Shown one piece after another: positions 54,435 through 64,000 of a stretch of 64,000 nt of DNA. Location of the stretch: assembly GCF_024166365.1 (NCBI RefSeq), contig NC_064839.1:34484378-34548377 (forward strand). Direction: 5' to 3'. Both the position numbers and the translations under genes were made by a program. The notes below the pieces were generated by a model. The model worked only from the letters and a program-made list of their open reading frames with translations, had not been told where the DNA came from and did not search any database. The stretch is from Elephas maximus indicus (taxonomy: Eukaryota; Chordata; Mammalia; Proboscidea; Elephantidae). Positions within the stretch are counted from its first letter, which is position 1. Each line of letters begins with the position of its first letter.

Positions 54435-54748
54435 ATTAAGTGCTGTATTGGAAATTAGAATGTGATACAATAGAGGTTAATTATGGATGGAACTTTACCT
54501 TGGGTACCTTTTTGTAAAAGGAAGATAATGCCATCTACTTAAGGGCTGTTGACCGAACGGCAGTGGGTTTTTTGGAAGGGCTATTGTGAGAAATAAATGA
54601 AACATTGCGCGTAAAGGACATGACATGGTGCCTTGTGCATAGTAAATGTTAGCTAATGTTATTACTGTTAGACTTCTTTGAGCAGTGTGATCAATGCTCT
54701 GTGAACCTTGGTGAATAATATGTAGTGGAATAAGATATCTACATTACC

Positions 54749-55113
54749 CATAACCCCATTGCCATCGAGTCTATCCTAACTCATAGCAACCCTATAAAAA
54801 AATCGAACTCATTGCCGTTGAGTTGATTCCAACTCATAGCAACTGTATAGGACAGAGTAGAACTGCCCCATAGGGTTTCTAAGGAGTGCCTGGTGGATTT
54901 TAATTGCCGACCTTTTGGTTAGCAGCCATAGCTCTTAACCACTGTACCACCGGGGTTTCCTAGCAGAGCAAAACTACTCCATAGGATTTCCAATGCTGTA
55001 GTCTTTGCAGAAGCGGACTGCTACATCTTTTTCCCTTGGAGTGGCAAGTGGGTTTGAACCACCAATCTTCTGGTTAGCAGCTAAGCACTTTAACCACTGT
55101 GTCAACAAGACTG
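54749..55113 (-). repeat. AfroSINE (long form) split by another AfroSINE
   Basis: The antisense outer copy lies at 54749-54795 (cataaccccattgccatcga) and 54961-55113 (agcagagcaaaactactcca, gcagaagcggactgctacat, tgtgtcaacaagactgc). It carries the long-form internal segment. Confidence 0.85.
54796..54960 (-). repeat. AfroSINE (short form) inserted in an AfroSINE
   Basis: Antisense copy from aaaaaaatcgaactcattgc to accaccggggtttcc, lacking the long-form internal segment. It sits in the same orientation as its host. Confidence 0.88.
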
Positions 55114-55165
55114 CTTTCATTAACCATTAGATAAATGTGGATTAAAACCACAATGAATTATCACT

Positions 55166-55530
55166 AAACCTATTGCTGTTGAGTTGATTTTGACTCATAG
55201 CGACCCTATAGAACAGAGTAGAACTGCCCCATAGGGTTTCCAAGGCTGTAATCCTGGTGGCATAATGGTTAAGTCCTACGGCTGCTAACCAAGAGGTCGG
55301 CAGTTCGAATCCTCCAGGCGCTCCTTGGAAACTCTACGGGGCAGTTCTACTCTGTCTATAGGGTTGCTATGAGTCGGAATCGACTCGACAGCAGTGGGTT
55401 TTGGGTTTAATCTTCACAGAGGCAGAATGCCACATCTTTCTCCCACGGAGCAGCTGGTAGGTTCGAACCACCGACCTTTCAGATAGCAAAGGTAGCAGCT
55501 GAGTGCTTTAAACACTTTGCCATCAGGGCT
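55166..55530 (-). repeat. AfroSINE (long form) split by an opposite-strand AfroSINE
   Basis: Antisense outer copy at 55166-55252 (cctattgctgttgagttgat, gggtttccaaggctgtaat) and about 55402-55530 (taatcttcacagaggcagaa, agctggtaggttcgaaccac, ctttgccatcagggct). The word taatc recurs at both junctions. Confidence 0.9.
55253..55405 (+). repeat. AfroSINE (short form) inserted in an AfroSINE
   Basis: Plus-strand copy from cctggtggcataatggttaa to gcagtgggttttgggttt, with an intact B-box-like gcagttcgaatcc at about 55300-55312. Its orientation opposes that of the host SINE. Confidence 0.92.
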
Positions 55531-57539
55531 CAAGTTATCACTATACACCTATTAGAACAGCTAAAATAAAAAAAACAGTGATAATACCAAATGTTGATGA
55601 GAACGTGAAGAAACTGGATCCCTCATAAACTGCTAGTGGGAATGTAAAATGATACAGCCACTCTGGAAAATAGTTTGTCAGTTTCTTTAATAAAAAAAAA
55701 TTAAACTTGCACTTAACCACATGACCCTACAGTTAGTTGCATTATTGGGCATTTTTCCCAGAAAAATGAAGGCTTTTTTTCATACAATAACCTGTACGTG
55801 AATGTTCATAACAGCTTTATTTTTAATAGCCAAAAACTGGAAACAACCCAGATGTCCTTCAGTGGGTGAATGGTTAACTCTTTCATGAGTAATGGGATAT
55901 ACATTCCCCACCTACATTTTCCACCTCTCAGGTCTCTTGGGAAGTTGCTTACCTACTTTCAGTGTGTTCTGCTGCCAGGCAGGGACCTGTTTAAACAGAG
56001 TGTGGTATATTCATACGTTGCATCGCTACTCTGCAATTAAAAGGAGTAAATTTATTGATACAATCAACAACTTGGCTGGATCTCTAGGGAATTATGCTGA
56101 GTGAAAAAAGTCAATCTCAAAAGTTTATGTACTACGTGATTCCATTTATATAACGTTCTCAAAATGCAAAACTGTTGAGATGAAGAGATTAGTGGTTGCC
56201 AGGGAACAGGAGTGGGTTGGGGAGTGCGGCTATAAAAGGACAGCACAAGGGAGTTCCTTTATTGTGATGAAACAGTTCTGTATCTTAACTGTGGGGGCTG
56301 TTATTTGAATCTATACATGGCATAAAATTGCATAAAACTACATACATACACACAAATGAATGTATGTCAGAAAAAAATGTGAAAACTGAATATTGTCTGT
56401 AGTCTAGTTAACAGTGTTAAACTAGTGTCAATTTCCTGGTTTGATATTGTGCTACAGTTAAATACTGTAGTTGTATACTCTATTACAGTTAGGGGAAGCT
56501 AGGTGAAGGGCACATGTACTTTTGCAACTTCCTGTGAGTCTAATTATTTGAAAATGGAAAGTTTTTTTTAAATCTTATGCATTATACAGTGTGAAGTTTT
56601 TTTAGGCATAAGTATTGTGGGTCTTACCCAAAAAATTACTAAAATTTGAAAAGAGGTTTGTAGCTTTCTATTTTTTTATACACCAAAATCCATTTCCATG
56701 AAAAGATTTTTAAATATGATGTTAACATTTTCAGTTTTAAGAAGTAAATATTAGGAACATTTAATTTTGTATCATTAGTATCGGCAATGTGTTGTCATGT
56801 TTCTAATATATTCAGATCCCTTTCTTCCAAGTAATTTGGCAGAACTTTCGATAATACAACTGCCCTTATTGAAGCTGCTCTATTCTGTCCTGTAGTGACC
56901 TTCAGGCTTTACCCTCCAGCTTTAGTTAAATTAAGCAGACACAGGCCTTTGCTATGGAAACGATACATAGCATAACAAACAGCCTGGCTTACTTTCTTCT
57001 ACAAAAAAGAAGGTGGACTGAAGAGAAGTGTGGTGGTAGTATATTGATAATAATTGAAAGTTTTTAGAGAGTAGTATTAACAGTAGCAATAGGTCGTTTA
57101 TTACGTACAACATAATGCACCTCTGGAAATGGGATGGGGTGATAGTCTAATGAGTTTATTTGATGTTCCCTTAAAATCCCTGCGCTGTAAAAGGGTAGCC
57201 CTATATATCTTATGCTGTGCGTATGCTTGGAGCAGAAATTGCCTGAAATAATGTGTTATGAAGTATATCCTTTTGAAATCTTATATGCATGATTAATTTC
57301 CCCCGTCACCAGTTCATTTTACTATCGAAGTATAAAGGACAGGTGGCATATGTGTTTGCCAAGCTGGTATTAATGTGAGTCATCTAATATGGCTAGGACA
57401 CTTTGGTATATAGTACTTACCAGTGTGTTATGTGATATTTGGATAACTTAGCAATAAAATTTTTTGTTTGTGTTTTCTATTTTAGATTTAACTACTCCAG
57501 CTTAATGAATTGTTTTAGTGGCTATAGTTTTTTTTATAT

Positions 57540-58330
57540 AATTTATTCCATTTTGTTGTTGTTAAGAATATACACAGCAAAACATATACCAGTTCAGCAG
57601 TTTCTACATGTACAATTTAGTGGCACTGATTACATTCCTCAAGTTGTGCAGCCTTTCTCACCCTCCTTTTCTGAATATGTTCCTCTTCCAATTAACGTAA
57701 ATTCACTGCCCCCTGAGATTTGTATCTAATCTTTTGAGTTGCTGTTGTCAGTTTGATCCCATATAAGTAGATCTTAAAAAGGCATAAATGCTCAAGGCTG
57801 GCATTCTGTATCAAGGTAGACAATTGTTTGGTTTTAAGAAGACTTAACGGGATATTTTTGGTTTAAGTTTTAAAGATTATCTCAGGGCAGTAGTTTTGGG
57901 GGTTCATCCAGCCTTCATGGCTCCAGAAAGCCTAGATTCAATGATAATTTGAAATTCTGTTCTGCATTTTAGCCCTTTTGATCAGGATTCTGCTATAGAA
58001 TATTTGATCAAAATGTTCAATAATAGTAGCCAAACACCATCCTGTTTTTGTGGGCTCAGTGGCAAAGGAAGCTGTTGTTCGTGGAGGCAATTAGCCACAC
58101 ATTCCATATCCTTCTTCTGTCTCTGACTCTCCTTCCTCTGTTGCTCCAGGCAAATAGAGATCAATTATTGTGCCTTGGATGGCTGTTTGCAAGCTTTTTA
58201 GACCCCAGGTACTATGCACTGAAGGTGGAACAGAAGCACTAAACACATTATTAGGCCAACTAACTAGGATGTCCCCTGAAACCATGACCCTAAACCTCCA
58301 AACCAAGGAACAAAATCCCATGAGGTGTTT
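57540..58330 (-). repeat. L1-type 3' UTR repeat, copy 2 of 3 (longest)
   Basis: Begins ttgttgttgttaagaatata, continues agtttctacatgtacaattt, aatgctcaaggctggcattc and agttttgggggttcatccag, then ttgcaagctttttagacccc, ggtactatgcactgaag and taggatgtcccctgaaacca. The last blocks are shared with the L1 3' UTRs at 31190 and 36180. Confidence 0.75.
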
Positions 58331-58359
58331 GGTTGTACATAAGCAGCCTCAACTGCTAC

Positions 58360-58600
58360 ATTTTTTTTTTGTCGTTTTTGTAAATATGTCATACAGCTTT
58401 TGCCAGTTCAACTTCTTACAGGTATACAAGTTATTGATAATACTTAATCAGCTGTGCAACCCTACCCTTAATCAGTGAGGTTTTTCTGTCACTGTAAACG
58501 AAAACTCAGTACTCCATAAGCAATAACCTCTTTCCCCCTTCCTGCCCCTGTTGACCACTAATAAACTTTGGTCTCTATACATTTGCCTGTTCTTATCTTA
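58360..58600 (-). repeat. Old LINE-type 3' fragment
   Basis: A T-run followed by gtcgtttttgtaaatatgtc, agctgtgcaaccctaccctt and cctgttgaccactaataaac looks like an antisense LINE 3' end. Family assignment is uncertain. Confidence 0.45.
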
Positions 58601-60044
58601 TATGGCTATAATTCTTATTTAAGTAATTATATCGACTAACCTCATGAGCTATTTGCTTCAACAAATTTACTCTCTTATTCCAAAATCCATTCATTCAACA
58701 ATGATTGAATGTCTTTTTTTTTTTTTTTTTTTTGGTGCTAGGCATTATATTAGGCTCTGGAGATCCAGTGCCAGATAAGAAGGACACTCCCTCCCTCTCA
58801 CAGTACTTAGTGGCTAGTGGTAAAGTTGTGCTTCATTAGATGAACAATTGGCTCCATGGAATAATTTGTTCAGTTTAGCGTTAAACATGAAGGAACAACA
58901 GGTAAAACAGAAAGAAATGACTAATCGTTTATTAGACATGATTTGGAGAAGTTCCTTAATCTTAGCTTCACGTTCTTCATCTTTAAACTGAAAAAAAAAA
59001 AAAAGACATGTATTCTATAGAATTTTAGGATTAAATGAACAAGTTTAGTTAAAGCAGAGTATATTCCCACTCTCTGTATCCCCGCTTTACCACCTCTGTG
59101 CACTAATGTGAATAAGTCTCATTCAGTGTTAGTCACTTAGCCCATCTGCCTCTAAACAAACGAGAAAATGCCTAAACTTCACTTGGGCACGTACACACAT
59201 ACAGGCACACACTTTTTCTATTTCTTTTTTAGTTATTGATTGAATTAGGCTCTATTCTTATTGTCATCATTTTGACATTTAGTACTCTTGATGGAATATT
59301 TTCCATTTAATTGAAGTTTTAAAATTTATTAACTTGTTTATACAACAATATGTAAAAGAAGTCAGCAATGATATCGATAGATTTCTTGACTACATAAATA
59401 TTTAAATATTTGCAGAAAACGGCAACTTCCAGTTAAATATAGTAAATTGAACAAATGTGTTTAACTAGACATGAGAGAGCTGCAGCTTAAGCCTGCTGGA
59501 TGGGAGGAAAGAACCAATAAGAAGTACAAGTCACTTTACATCAAAAAACCCTGGAAGGGCTCAGGAATTTGAGGCACTGGGTATCTCTAAAAGTCTGATT
59601 GGAAGTGGTATTAAAAGCAGAAGGATTGGGTGAAAGTCTACAAAAGAAGCAGTTAGGCATCCTAAATTTTTCTCTCTTATGCAATAATACAGCCAAGGGA
59701 TAACTCTTTTGCCACCCTGGGAGACTACTAGAGATTTACTCCTTAGAGAGAATAAAATAAATGGAGGTTCTAGGCTGTAGAATAGGTGAAGTCAGGGCTT
59801 CAGGATCTGTACTGAAAACAGGGTGGAAAAGTGGGGTGACACAGAATGAAAGTCTGCATACGGAGTAGTGAAACTTCTGGCCTACTTCCTTTTTTCAACG
59901 CTCAAAATGTTTGTAATAGCTTTACGTGCCCTAAAGAGGAGACTGGAGAATTTGCTTTTAGGGAAACTGACTGGTCAAAGAGAGAAGACCTATAGATTCT
60001 GACAGAGAACTAAATTTTACTTTTCTTTGCTGTTGTTTTTGTTA

Positions 60045-60825
60045 GATGTTAAACTTTTTTTTCCTCTTTTTTTTTATTGTGCCTTAAGTGAAAGTTTACA
60101 ATTCAAGTCAGTTTCTCATACAAAAACTTACACACACGTTGTTATGTGACCCTAGTTGCATTCCCTACAACGTGACAGCATACTCCTCTCCACCCTGTAT
60201 TTCCCATGTCCATTCAACAGCTCCTGTCCCCGCTCTGCCTTCTCATCTCACCTCCAGACGGGAGCTGCCCACGTCTCATCTCACCTCCAGACGGGAGCTG
60301 CCCACGTAGCCTCATGTGTGTATTTGAGTTAAGAAGCACATTCCTCACCACTATCATTGTATGTCTTATAATCCAGTCTATCTTTGAAGAGTTGGCTTTG
60401 GGAATGGTTTTAGTTTTGGGCTAACAGAGAGTCCGAGGGCCCTGACCTCTGGGGTCCCTCCAGTCTCAATCAGACCATTAAGTCTGATCTTTTTACTGGA
60501 ATTTAAGGTCTGCATCCCTTTTTTCTTCTGCTCCATCAGGGATTCTCTGTTTTGTTCCATGTCAGGGCAGTCATTGGTGGTAGCCAGGCACCATCTGATT
60601 CTTCTAGTCTCAGGCTGATGGAGTCTCTAGTTTATGTGGCCCTTTCTTTCTCTTTGCCTCCTATCTTCCTTGTGTCTTTGGTGTTCTTCATTCTTTGCTC
60701 CAGGTGGGTTGAGACCAATTGATGCATCGTAGATGGCTGCATGCTAGCTTTTAAGACCCCAAACGCCAGTCACCAAAGTGGCATCAGAGCGTTTTCTTAA
60801 TACATAAAGTTTACTCACATTAATG
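60045..60825 (-). repeat. L1 3' UTR (5'-truncated insertion)
   Basis: Antisense A-tail (tttttttttattgtgcctta) then agtgaaagtttacaattcaa, caggcaccatctgattcttc, tgggttgagaccaattgatg and cttttaagaccccaaacgcc. The same order occurs at 35475-36200 and 38385-39060. It includes a 33-bp tandem duplication. Confidence 0.85.
60241..60306 (+). repeat. Perfect 33-bp tandem duplication
   Basis: The unit tctcatctcacctccagacg followed by ggagctgcccacg occurs twice without mismatch (60241-60273 and 60274-60306) inside the L1 3' UTR. The related L1 copies at 35660 and 38550 carry only one unit. Confidence 0.95.
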
Positions 60826-61699
60826 TTTAATTACTGTTATTTTGAGTTTTTCTGTTATATGCAGCCAAACTAATATAAAAGGCGATTAGTAACTCTAGCC
60901 AAACAAAAAGTTGTACAAAAAAGGAAATGTGGTCAGAATACATTACATGGCTCAGCTATAAGTAGCATGTACACAGTCATGCAAACACTAAATGTTGATT
61001 TAACCTGGAAAAAAAGAATAACTTTACTGGGAGGATGGGGGGGAAAAGAAGTGTATGTGTTGTTCAAGAGTCAACCTATTATCTTTTGTGGTAGATAATC
61101 AAAGATAATATACCTAAACGTGAAAAGAAAAAATTAAGAAATAGAAGTATAAACATGCTCTTTAGAAATATGCAGGTGAATTCCAGAAGAAATGGCTAAA
61201 ATTATTTGAAAGTAGTTTCTTCTTGAGGAGCAGAAATTGGGATCAGAGTCATGATAAATTGAAAAATATATTTATAACTCGTAAGACAAAGGGTTACTAC
61301 CCTTAGTGTATAAATAGCTTGTACAGATTAATAACACCGGAATGCAAACAAAAGGTGAACAAACGATATAAACAGCCACAAAAGGTGAAAAACAAATATC
61401 TGCATAGACTATTATTTTTCTATTCCTTGCTATTTTGATAGGTTAAAAATGGTTTCTCTTTTATTTGATACTTAATAAGATTGAGCATTTTTCATTTGTT
61501 AGCCCTTTCTTTCCTACTTTATATGTTCTACTTAATATCCTTTGAGAAAGGTATTTGGAATTATGATTTGTCATCTTTCTTGAATCTGGAATTGTTCCTG
61601 CAGTATGAATTATAATGAATCTTGCCTGTTGGAAAACATTTTCATAAACATTTGTGGTCATGTCCCTAGTTCTTTGTGCCTCTTTAATTGCAAATTTTC

Positions 61700-61846
61700 T
61701 AGACCAGTAGTTCTCAACCCTATCAGGCCCAACCCCATCATTTTTCTTTTTAAGCAAATATTTTGTAATGACCGGGCAGCATTTCGGCTGTTGTACATAG
61801 GGTCGCTCTGAGTCGGAACTGACTTGATGGCACCTAACAAAAACAA
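61700..61846 (+). repeat. RTE/BovB LINE 3' end
   Basis: The end reads ctgttgtacatagggtcgct, ctgagtcggaactgacttga and tggcacctaacaaaaacaac. This is an RTE-type 3' end with an (AAC)-rich tail and strong similarity to the AfroSINE tail. The upstream part (agtagttctcaaccctatca) may be a different old repeat. Confidence 0.55.
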
Positions 61847-62717
61847 CAACTTTATTAACCTGAAATGGAAATTCAAAGATAATATAATTTACCTATACAT
61901 ATGATTTTAAAGATATCAATACAATCCTGTAATATTAAAAGGAAATAAATATGAAAAACTAAATTAAAATAGTATATTTCAAAATGATAAAGTCTGGTAA
62001 TGATTGTAGAAGACACAATGGAGTGGTCACATACTTGTACCTACAGAATGACAGGTACAAAGAGAGATGTGTTGACCAGCAACCTAAATTCCGTGAGTGG
62101 CATTACTGAACATGATTTTCGGAAATGATGAACTCTCGGTAAAACTGTTCTCAGTTTACATGGTAGTAGCATTCATGAAAAGTTTGTAGATTTAAAACTG
62201 CAGATTTTTTTTGTCTTTACGTGTAAGGAGTTGGCTTCTAAATTCAGATAATTATAAACTTTTCCGTGTACATGAATGTCTGACTAGATATTCTAAAGCT
62301 CTGTGCAACATAAAATAGTTCTTCATTTTGAAGAACTGTGACTATCCCATGCATTAAGAAGGGCTAGAATCTGGCCTCTAGTGGTTAAGCAGTGGTGGTT
62401 AATGTTGCCAGAAGTACAGAATCAGCATTTCTTTTGTATTCTCCACAGCAGACTAGCAAGGCTTTTCAAAATTTTAGTGATTCAGATATTTATAACAAAA
62501 ACACATCCCTTTGTAACGTATTCCAGTGTTTTATAGCAAAACTTCAGAAGTGTGGAAGGTTGTTCTTTGATTACAGTTGGATTGTTTATCTTTTTTGAAA
62601 TAACATTCTATGTATCAACAGTATATGATATAGACGTAAGAGACTTATTATTGTAAGCTTATTGTAAAGTACATTGATAACGAATTGTGCTTTTTTGTGT
62701 TTGTTTTTCTTAATTAG

Positions 62718-62917
62718 CTCCTGGGTTATAGTGAAAAACCGATAAATCTACAGATGTTTATTGGTACAGCAGATGACCGATATTTACGACCTCATGCATT
62801 TTACCAGGTGCATCGAATCACTGGGAAGACTGTTGCTACTGCAAGCCAAGAGATAATAATTGCTAGCACAAAAGTTCTGGAAATTCCGCTTCTTCCTGAA
62901 AATAGCATGTCAGCCAG
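62718..62917 (+). CDS. NFATC3: NFATC3 exon 4, Rel-homology region (residues 468-534)
   Basis: Acceptor taattag ends at 62717. The 200-nt exon reads [60 protein letters not shown] and ENSMSA, then half a serine codon (ag), with donor gtacct at 62918. It continues the N-terminal (DNA-binding) half of the Rel-homology region begun in exon 3. FIGTADDR and [15 protein letters not shown] are the hallmark conserved blocks of NFAT proteins. The start is in phase 0 and the end in phase 2. The remaining Rel region and the C-terminal activation domain lie downstream of the window. Confidence 0.98.
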
Positions 62918-64000
62918 GTACCTTGAAACATAGCCCAAAATGAATAATATTTTTCTAAAACAGCTTTGGGGGAAAATGTGTATTTCCTTTTTTAGTATAA
63001 AAGTAAAACATTTATTGTTCTAAATTAACTGATTGACGTTATGTAAGTAATTGCAGCACATTTTCTAAGGATGGTAGCATAATTCCAGAAAGAAAATTCA
63101 ATTCAGCAAATGCTGTGGACCATTTACTCCCAGCCATGCATGCTAGTTGATAGGGATAAAAGTATATGGACTTCCTTTTCAGGTAACTTTAGAGTCTAAC
63201 AGGGTACACAATAAATAAATAACAGCAATACAGTTATGATTACTATGTTTTCTTAAGGAAAATTTTGACTCTGCCTTCAGGCATCCCATTTGATCCATTT
63301 GCAAATGAAGTGGCCAACCTTTTAATGAGAATGTAATGGAGTCTGTTCAAGTGGATTAGTTAGGATTAAACATGGTTGTCTGTAACAGAAACCTGAAATA
63401 TAATGGCTTGAATAGTTAGAGGTTTAGTTTTTTTTAATTTTGCTTTGTCGTTAAGAATATACACACCAAAACCTACACCAATTCAACAGTTTCTACATAA
63501 ACAATTTAGCGACATTGATTATGTTCTTCAAGTTATGCAGCCATTTTCACTCTCCTTTTTTGAGTTATTCTTCCCCCATTAACATAAATTTACTACCCCC
63601 TAAGTTTTCTATCTAATCTTTCAAGTTGTTTTCAATTTGATCCCATATAGATGGTTCTTAAAAAGAGCATACTGCTCAAGGCAGACATTCTTTACTAGTT
63701 AAGTGAAACTATTGTTTGGTTTTTAGAAGATCTCGGGATACTTTTGGTTTAAAGTTTAAAGATTATTTCAGGGTAATAGTTTCTGGGGTTTACAACCTTC
63801 ATGGCTCCAGGAAGTCTGGATTCTGTGAGAATTTAAAATTCTGTTCAGCATTTGACCTCTTTTAATCAGGATTCTTCTATAGAATCTTTGATCAAAGTGT
63901 TCAGTAATGGTAGCGAGGCACCATCCAGTTCTTCTGGTCTCACGGCAAAGAAGCCAGTTGTTCATGGAGGCAGTTAGCCACACATTCCATATCCTCCTCC
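62918..64000 (+). other. NFATC3: NFATC3 intron 4 (5' part)
   Basis: The intron begins at gtacct and runs off the window. 62918-63420 contains no firm repeat, though 63100-63235 looks like an ancient mammalian repeat remnant. The rest is the L1-type 3' repeat. Confidence 0.85.
63425..64000 (-). repeat. L1-type 3' UTR repeat, copy 3 of 3 (cut by window end)
   Basis: Reads tcgttaagaatatacacacc, acaatttagcgacattgatt, gcatactgctcaaggcagac and aaccttcatggctccaggaa, then gttagccacacattccatat, aligned block by block with 57550-58110. It continues past the end of the window. Confidence 0.8.

Larger units (their letters stand above)
55115..56560 (+). repeat. Old L1M element, ORF2 end and 3' region
   Basis: Plus-orientation old L1: attatcactaaa... 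before the SINE block, then atgttgatgagaacgtgaag, aactgctagtgggaatgtaa, caacccagatgtccttcagt, attatgctgagtgaaaaaag and ggttgccagggaacaggagt, the usual ORF2 C-terminal and 3' order. It holds the SINE pair at 55166-55530. Frames are dead. Confidence 0.75.
51039..62717 (+). other. NFATC3: NFATC3 intron 3 (11.7 kb)
   Basis: From donor gtatga to acceptor taattag. It carries L1 3' UTR pieces, clustered and nested SINEs at 54.2-55.5 kb, and an old L1M. Stretches with nothing recognisable are 51039-51840, 52110-52430, 53590-53960, 56565-57535, 58920-60040, 60830-61700 and 61860-62717. Confidence 0.9.

Noticed and set aside
55296..55314. tRNA-like B box (gcagttcgaatcc) that might mark a tRNA gene
   Set aside because: It is the internal promoter of a tRNA-derived SINE; no cloverleaf with a proper anticodon stem and 3' end can be formed. 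The same applies to the other SINE copies.
1..64000. CRISPR arrays, operons, phage or plasmid features, or an unknown multi-gene system
   Set aside because: The sequence is vertebrate with spliced genes. Direct repeats are target-site duplications or dispersed SINE/LINE copies, with no regularly spaced array and no cluster of unrecognised coding genes.

Overview
This window is mammalian chromosomal DNA, almost certainly from an afrotherian and most likely the elephant lineage (sirenian or hyrax not excluded). The evidence is about two dozen copies of a tRNA-derived SINE of AfroSINE type, with the conserved 3' tail 'gtcgctatgagtcggaatcgactcgac' in pieces, plus RTE/BovB LINE fragments that end in a similar tail. 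Splice sites, CpG-island structure and gene content are ordinary for a placental mammal. There are no bacterial, phage or CRISPR features.

Region 1 (1-3.9 kb) holds the last four coding exons of DUS2 (tRNA dihydrouridine synthase 2, plus strand), including its C-terminal double-stranded-RNA-binding domain, stop codon and poly(A) signal. Region 2 (3.9-8.9 kb) is a short intergenic stretch with ancient MIR and L2 fragments and a perfect CRE palindrome. Region 3 (8.9-9.7 kb) is the CpG-island promoter, 5' leader (with a 4-codon uORF) and first coding exon of NFATC3, on the same strand. Region 4 (9.6-47.3 kb) is the very large NFATC3 intron 1, filled by SINEs, LINEs, LTRs and a DNA transposon. 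It includes a nested stack at about 33.3-45.2 kb around a structurally full-length, coding-dead L1. Region 5 (47.3-64 kb) carries NFATC3 exons 2, 3 and 4, separated by repeat-containing introns. The window ends inside intron 4, so the rest of the Rel-homology region and the C-terminus lie beyond it.

The DUS2-NFATC3 tandem order is, to my knowledge, the same as on human 16q22. Joined exons give NFATC3 residues 1 to about 534 with open phases throughout (34 codons+1, then 1135 nt, 163 nt, 200 nt). Calcineurin docking sites, the serine-rich region, SP repeats, the nuclear localisation signal and the DNA-recognition loop are all intact.

I found no convincing undescribed gene system. The most interesting signals are architectural: a ~197-bp near-identical inverted copy of an LTR/SINE junction, a multi-layer retroelement nest with readable target-site duplications, SINE-in-SINE insertions that order two SINE length variants in time, a 3' tail shared between the SINE and RTE elements, and the short uORF ahead of a weak NFATC3 start codon. 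All homology calls are from recognition by eye, without database searches; repeat boundaries are approximate to about 5-20 bases unless a target-site duplication is stated.
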